Positions 5,486 through 5,644 of a DNA stretch of 5,644 bases are shown here, piece by piece. The position numbers were made by a program, and so were the translations under genes. The notes below the pieces were generated by a model that was not told where the DNA came from, ran no database searches, and saw only the letters and a list, made by a program, of their open reading frames with translations. Numbering within the stretch: the stretch's first letter is position 1; each line of letters opens with the position of its first letter. The DNA is from AM-2324 sp042091035 (GTDB taxonomy: Bacteria; Bacteroidota; Bacteroidia; Chitinophagales; Saprospiraceae), in the NCBI GenBank assembly GCA_042091035.1, contig JBELIG010000211.1:1-5644 (forward strand), given 5' to 3'.

Positions 5486-5644
5486 TTATTTTCCTCCTCT
5501 TCTTGATGAAGAGCTTCTTGAAGAAGATCCTGAGCTAGACCTTGGGCTAGACTTAGAGCTTGACGAGCTTGGTCTTTTGTACCCAGAGTTAGACTTAGAG
5601 CTTGACGAGCTTGGTCTTTTGTACCCAGAGTTAGACTTAGAGCT
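5486..5644 (-). CDS. C-terminal tail of a Ser/Arg/Lys-rich repeat protein (5' end outside the window)
   Basis: An open frame enters from the right edge and runs 52 codons to TAA at 5488-5486. The visible tail is two copies of the 14-residue unit KSNSGYKRPSSSSS followed by the degenerate stretch KSSPRSSSGSSSRSSSS and the terminal RRGGK. It holds only Ser, Lys, Arg, Gly, Asn, Pro and Tyr: no acidic or hydrophobic residue apart from Tyr, so it is strongly basic and almost certainly disordered. Such tails are known in some bacterial RNA- or nucleic-acid-binding proteins and in surface proteins; which applies here cannot be told without the N-terminal part. The frame is supported by the repeat being a multiple of three (42 bp), by six different Ser/Arg/Lys codon choices keeping the same amino-acid bias in the degenerate part, and by a terminator just after the stop. 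I do not recognise the protein. Confidence 0.7.
   Translation of the reverse strand, partial: SSKSNSGYKRPSSSSSKSNSGYKRPSSSSSKSSPRSSSGSSSRSSSSRRGGK
5548..5644. repeat. Perfect 42-bp tandem repeat, about 2.3 copies, continuing past the edge
   Basis: Period-42 copies lie at 5548-5589 and 5590-5631, with a third starting at 5632 and cut by the window edge at 5644. The visible copies are identical base for base, including synonymous positions. The next base leftward (5547 c against 5589 t) is the first mismatch. Each unit encodes 14 residues of the Ser-rich tail on the minus strand, so gain or loss of copies keeps the frame. The total copy number cannot be seen. Confidence 0.95.

Noticed and set aside
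5548..5644. The 42-bp repeats as a CRISPR array or intergenic iteron cluster
   Set aside because: The copies are directly adjacent with no variable spacers, and they form an open frame with consistent amino-acid composition, so a coding tandem repeat explains them.

Overview
The window looks like ordinary chromosomal DNA of a member of the Bacteroidota, possibly a marine Cytophagales-type bacterium (the phylum is well supported, the order is a guess). The evidence is: exact or near matches to the Bacteroidota -7 promoter element TAnnTTTG in front of several transcription units, no Shine-Dalgarno sequence in front of any of the five genes whose starts are visible, A/T-rich spacers, a small Bacteroidota-restricted protein (probably DUF6913), and a FadL-type outer-membrane barrel of the kind common in this phylum. 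No mobile element, CRISPR array, phage gene or sign of recent transfer is visible.

Left end (1-219): the 5' part of a tRNA-Asp(GTC) gene reads leftward out of the window with its own promoter. It shares a roughly 170-bp spacer with the rightward operon.

Rightward operon (220-2651): accA (acetyl-CoA carboxylase alpha subunit), a 179-residue protein of unknown function, and dapA (4-hydroxy-tetrahydrodipicolinate synthase), with gaps of 23 and 3 bp. It joins the committed step of fatty-acid synthesis to the first committed step of the diaminopimelate/lysine branch, so it supplies envelope lipid and peptidoglycan precursors. The small protein between them has no assigned role.

Leftward genes (2626-5644): from right to left, the C-terminal tail of a Ser/Arg/Lys-rich protein with a perfect 42-bp tandem repeat (cut by the window edge), a FadL/OmpP1-type outer-membrane barrel protein with a signal peptide, and a DUF457/YdjM-type multi-pass membrane protein annotated as a metal-dependent hydrolase. 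Each of the two gaps holds a strong inverted-repeat terminator directly followed by the start region of the next gene, so these genes are probably separate transcription units despite short spacing. The last gene runs tail-to-tail into dapA with a 26-bp overlap of coding sequence.

Nothing here convincingly amounts to a previously undescribed system. The most unusual items are the repeat-bearing Ser-rich tail, the stacked terminator/promoter junctions, and the uncharacterised protein locked between accA and dapA.
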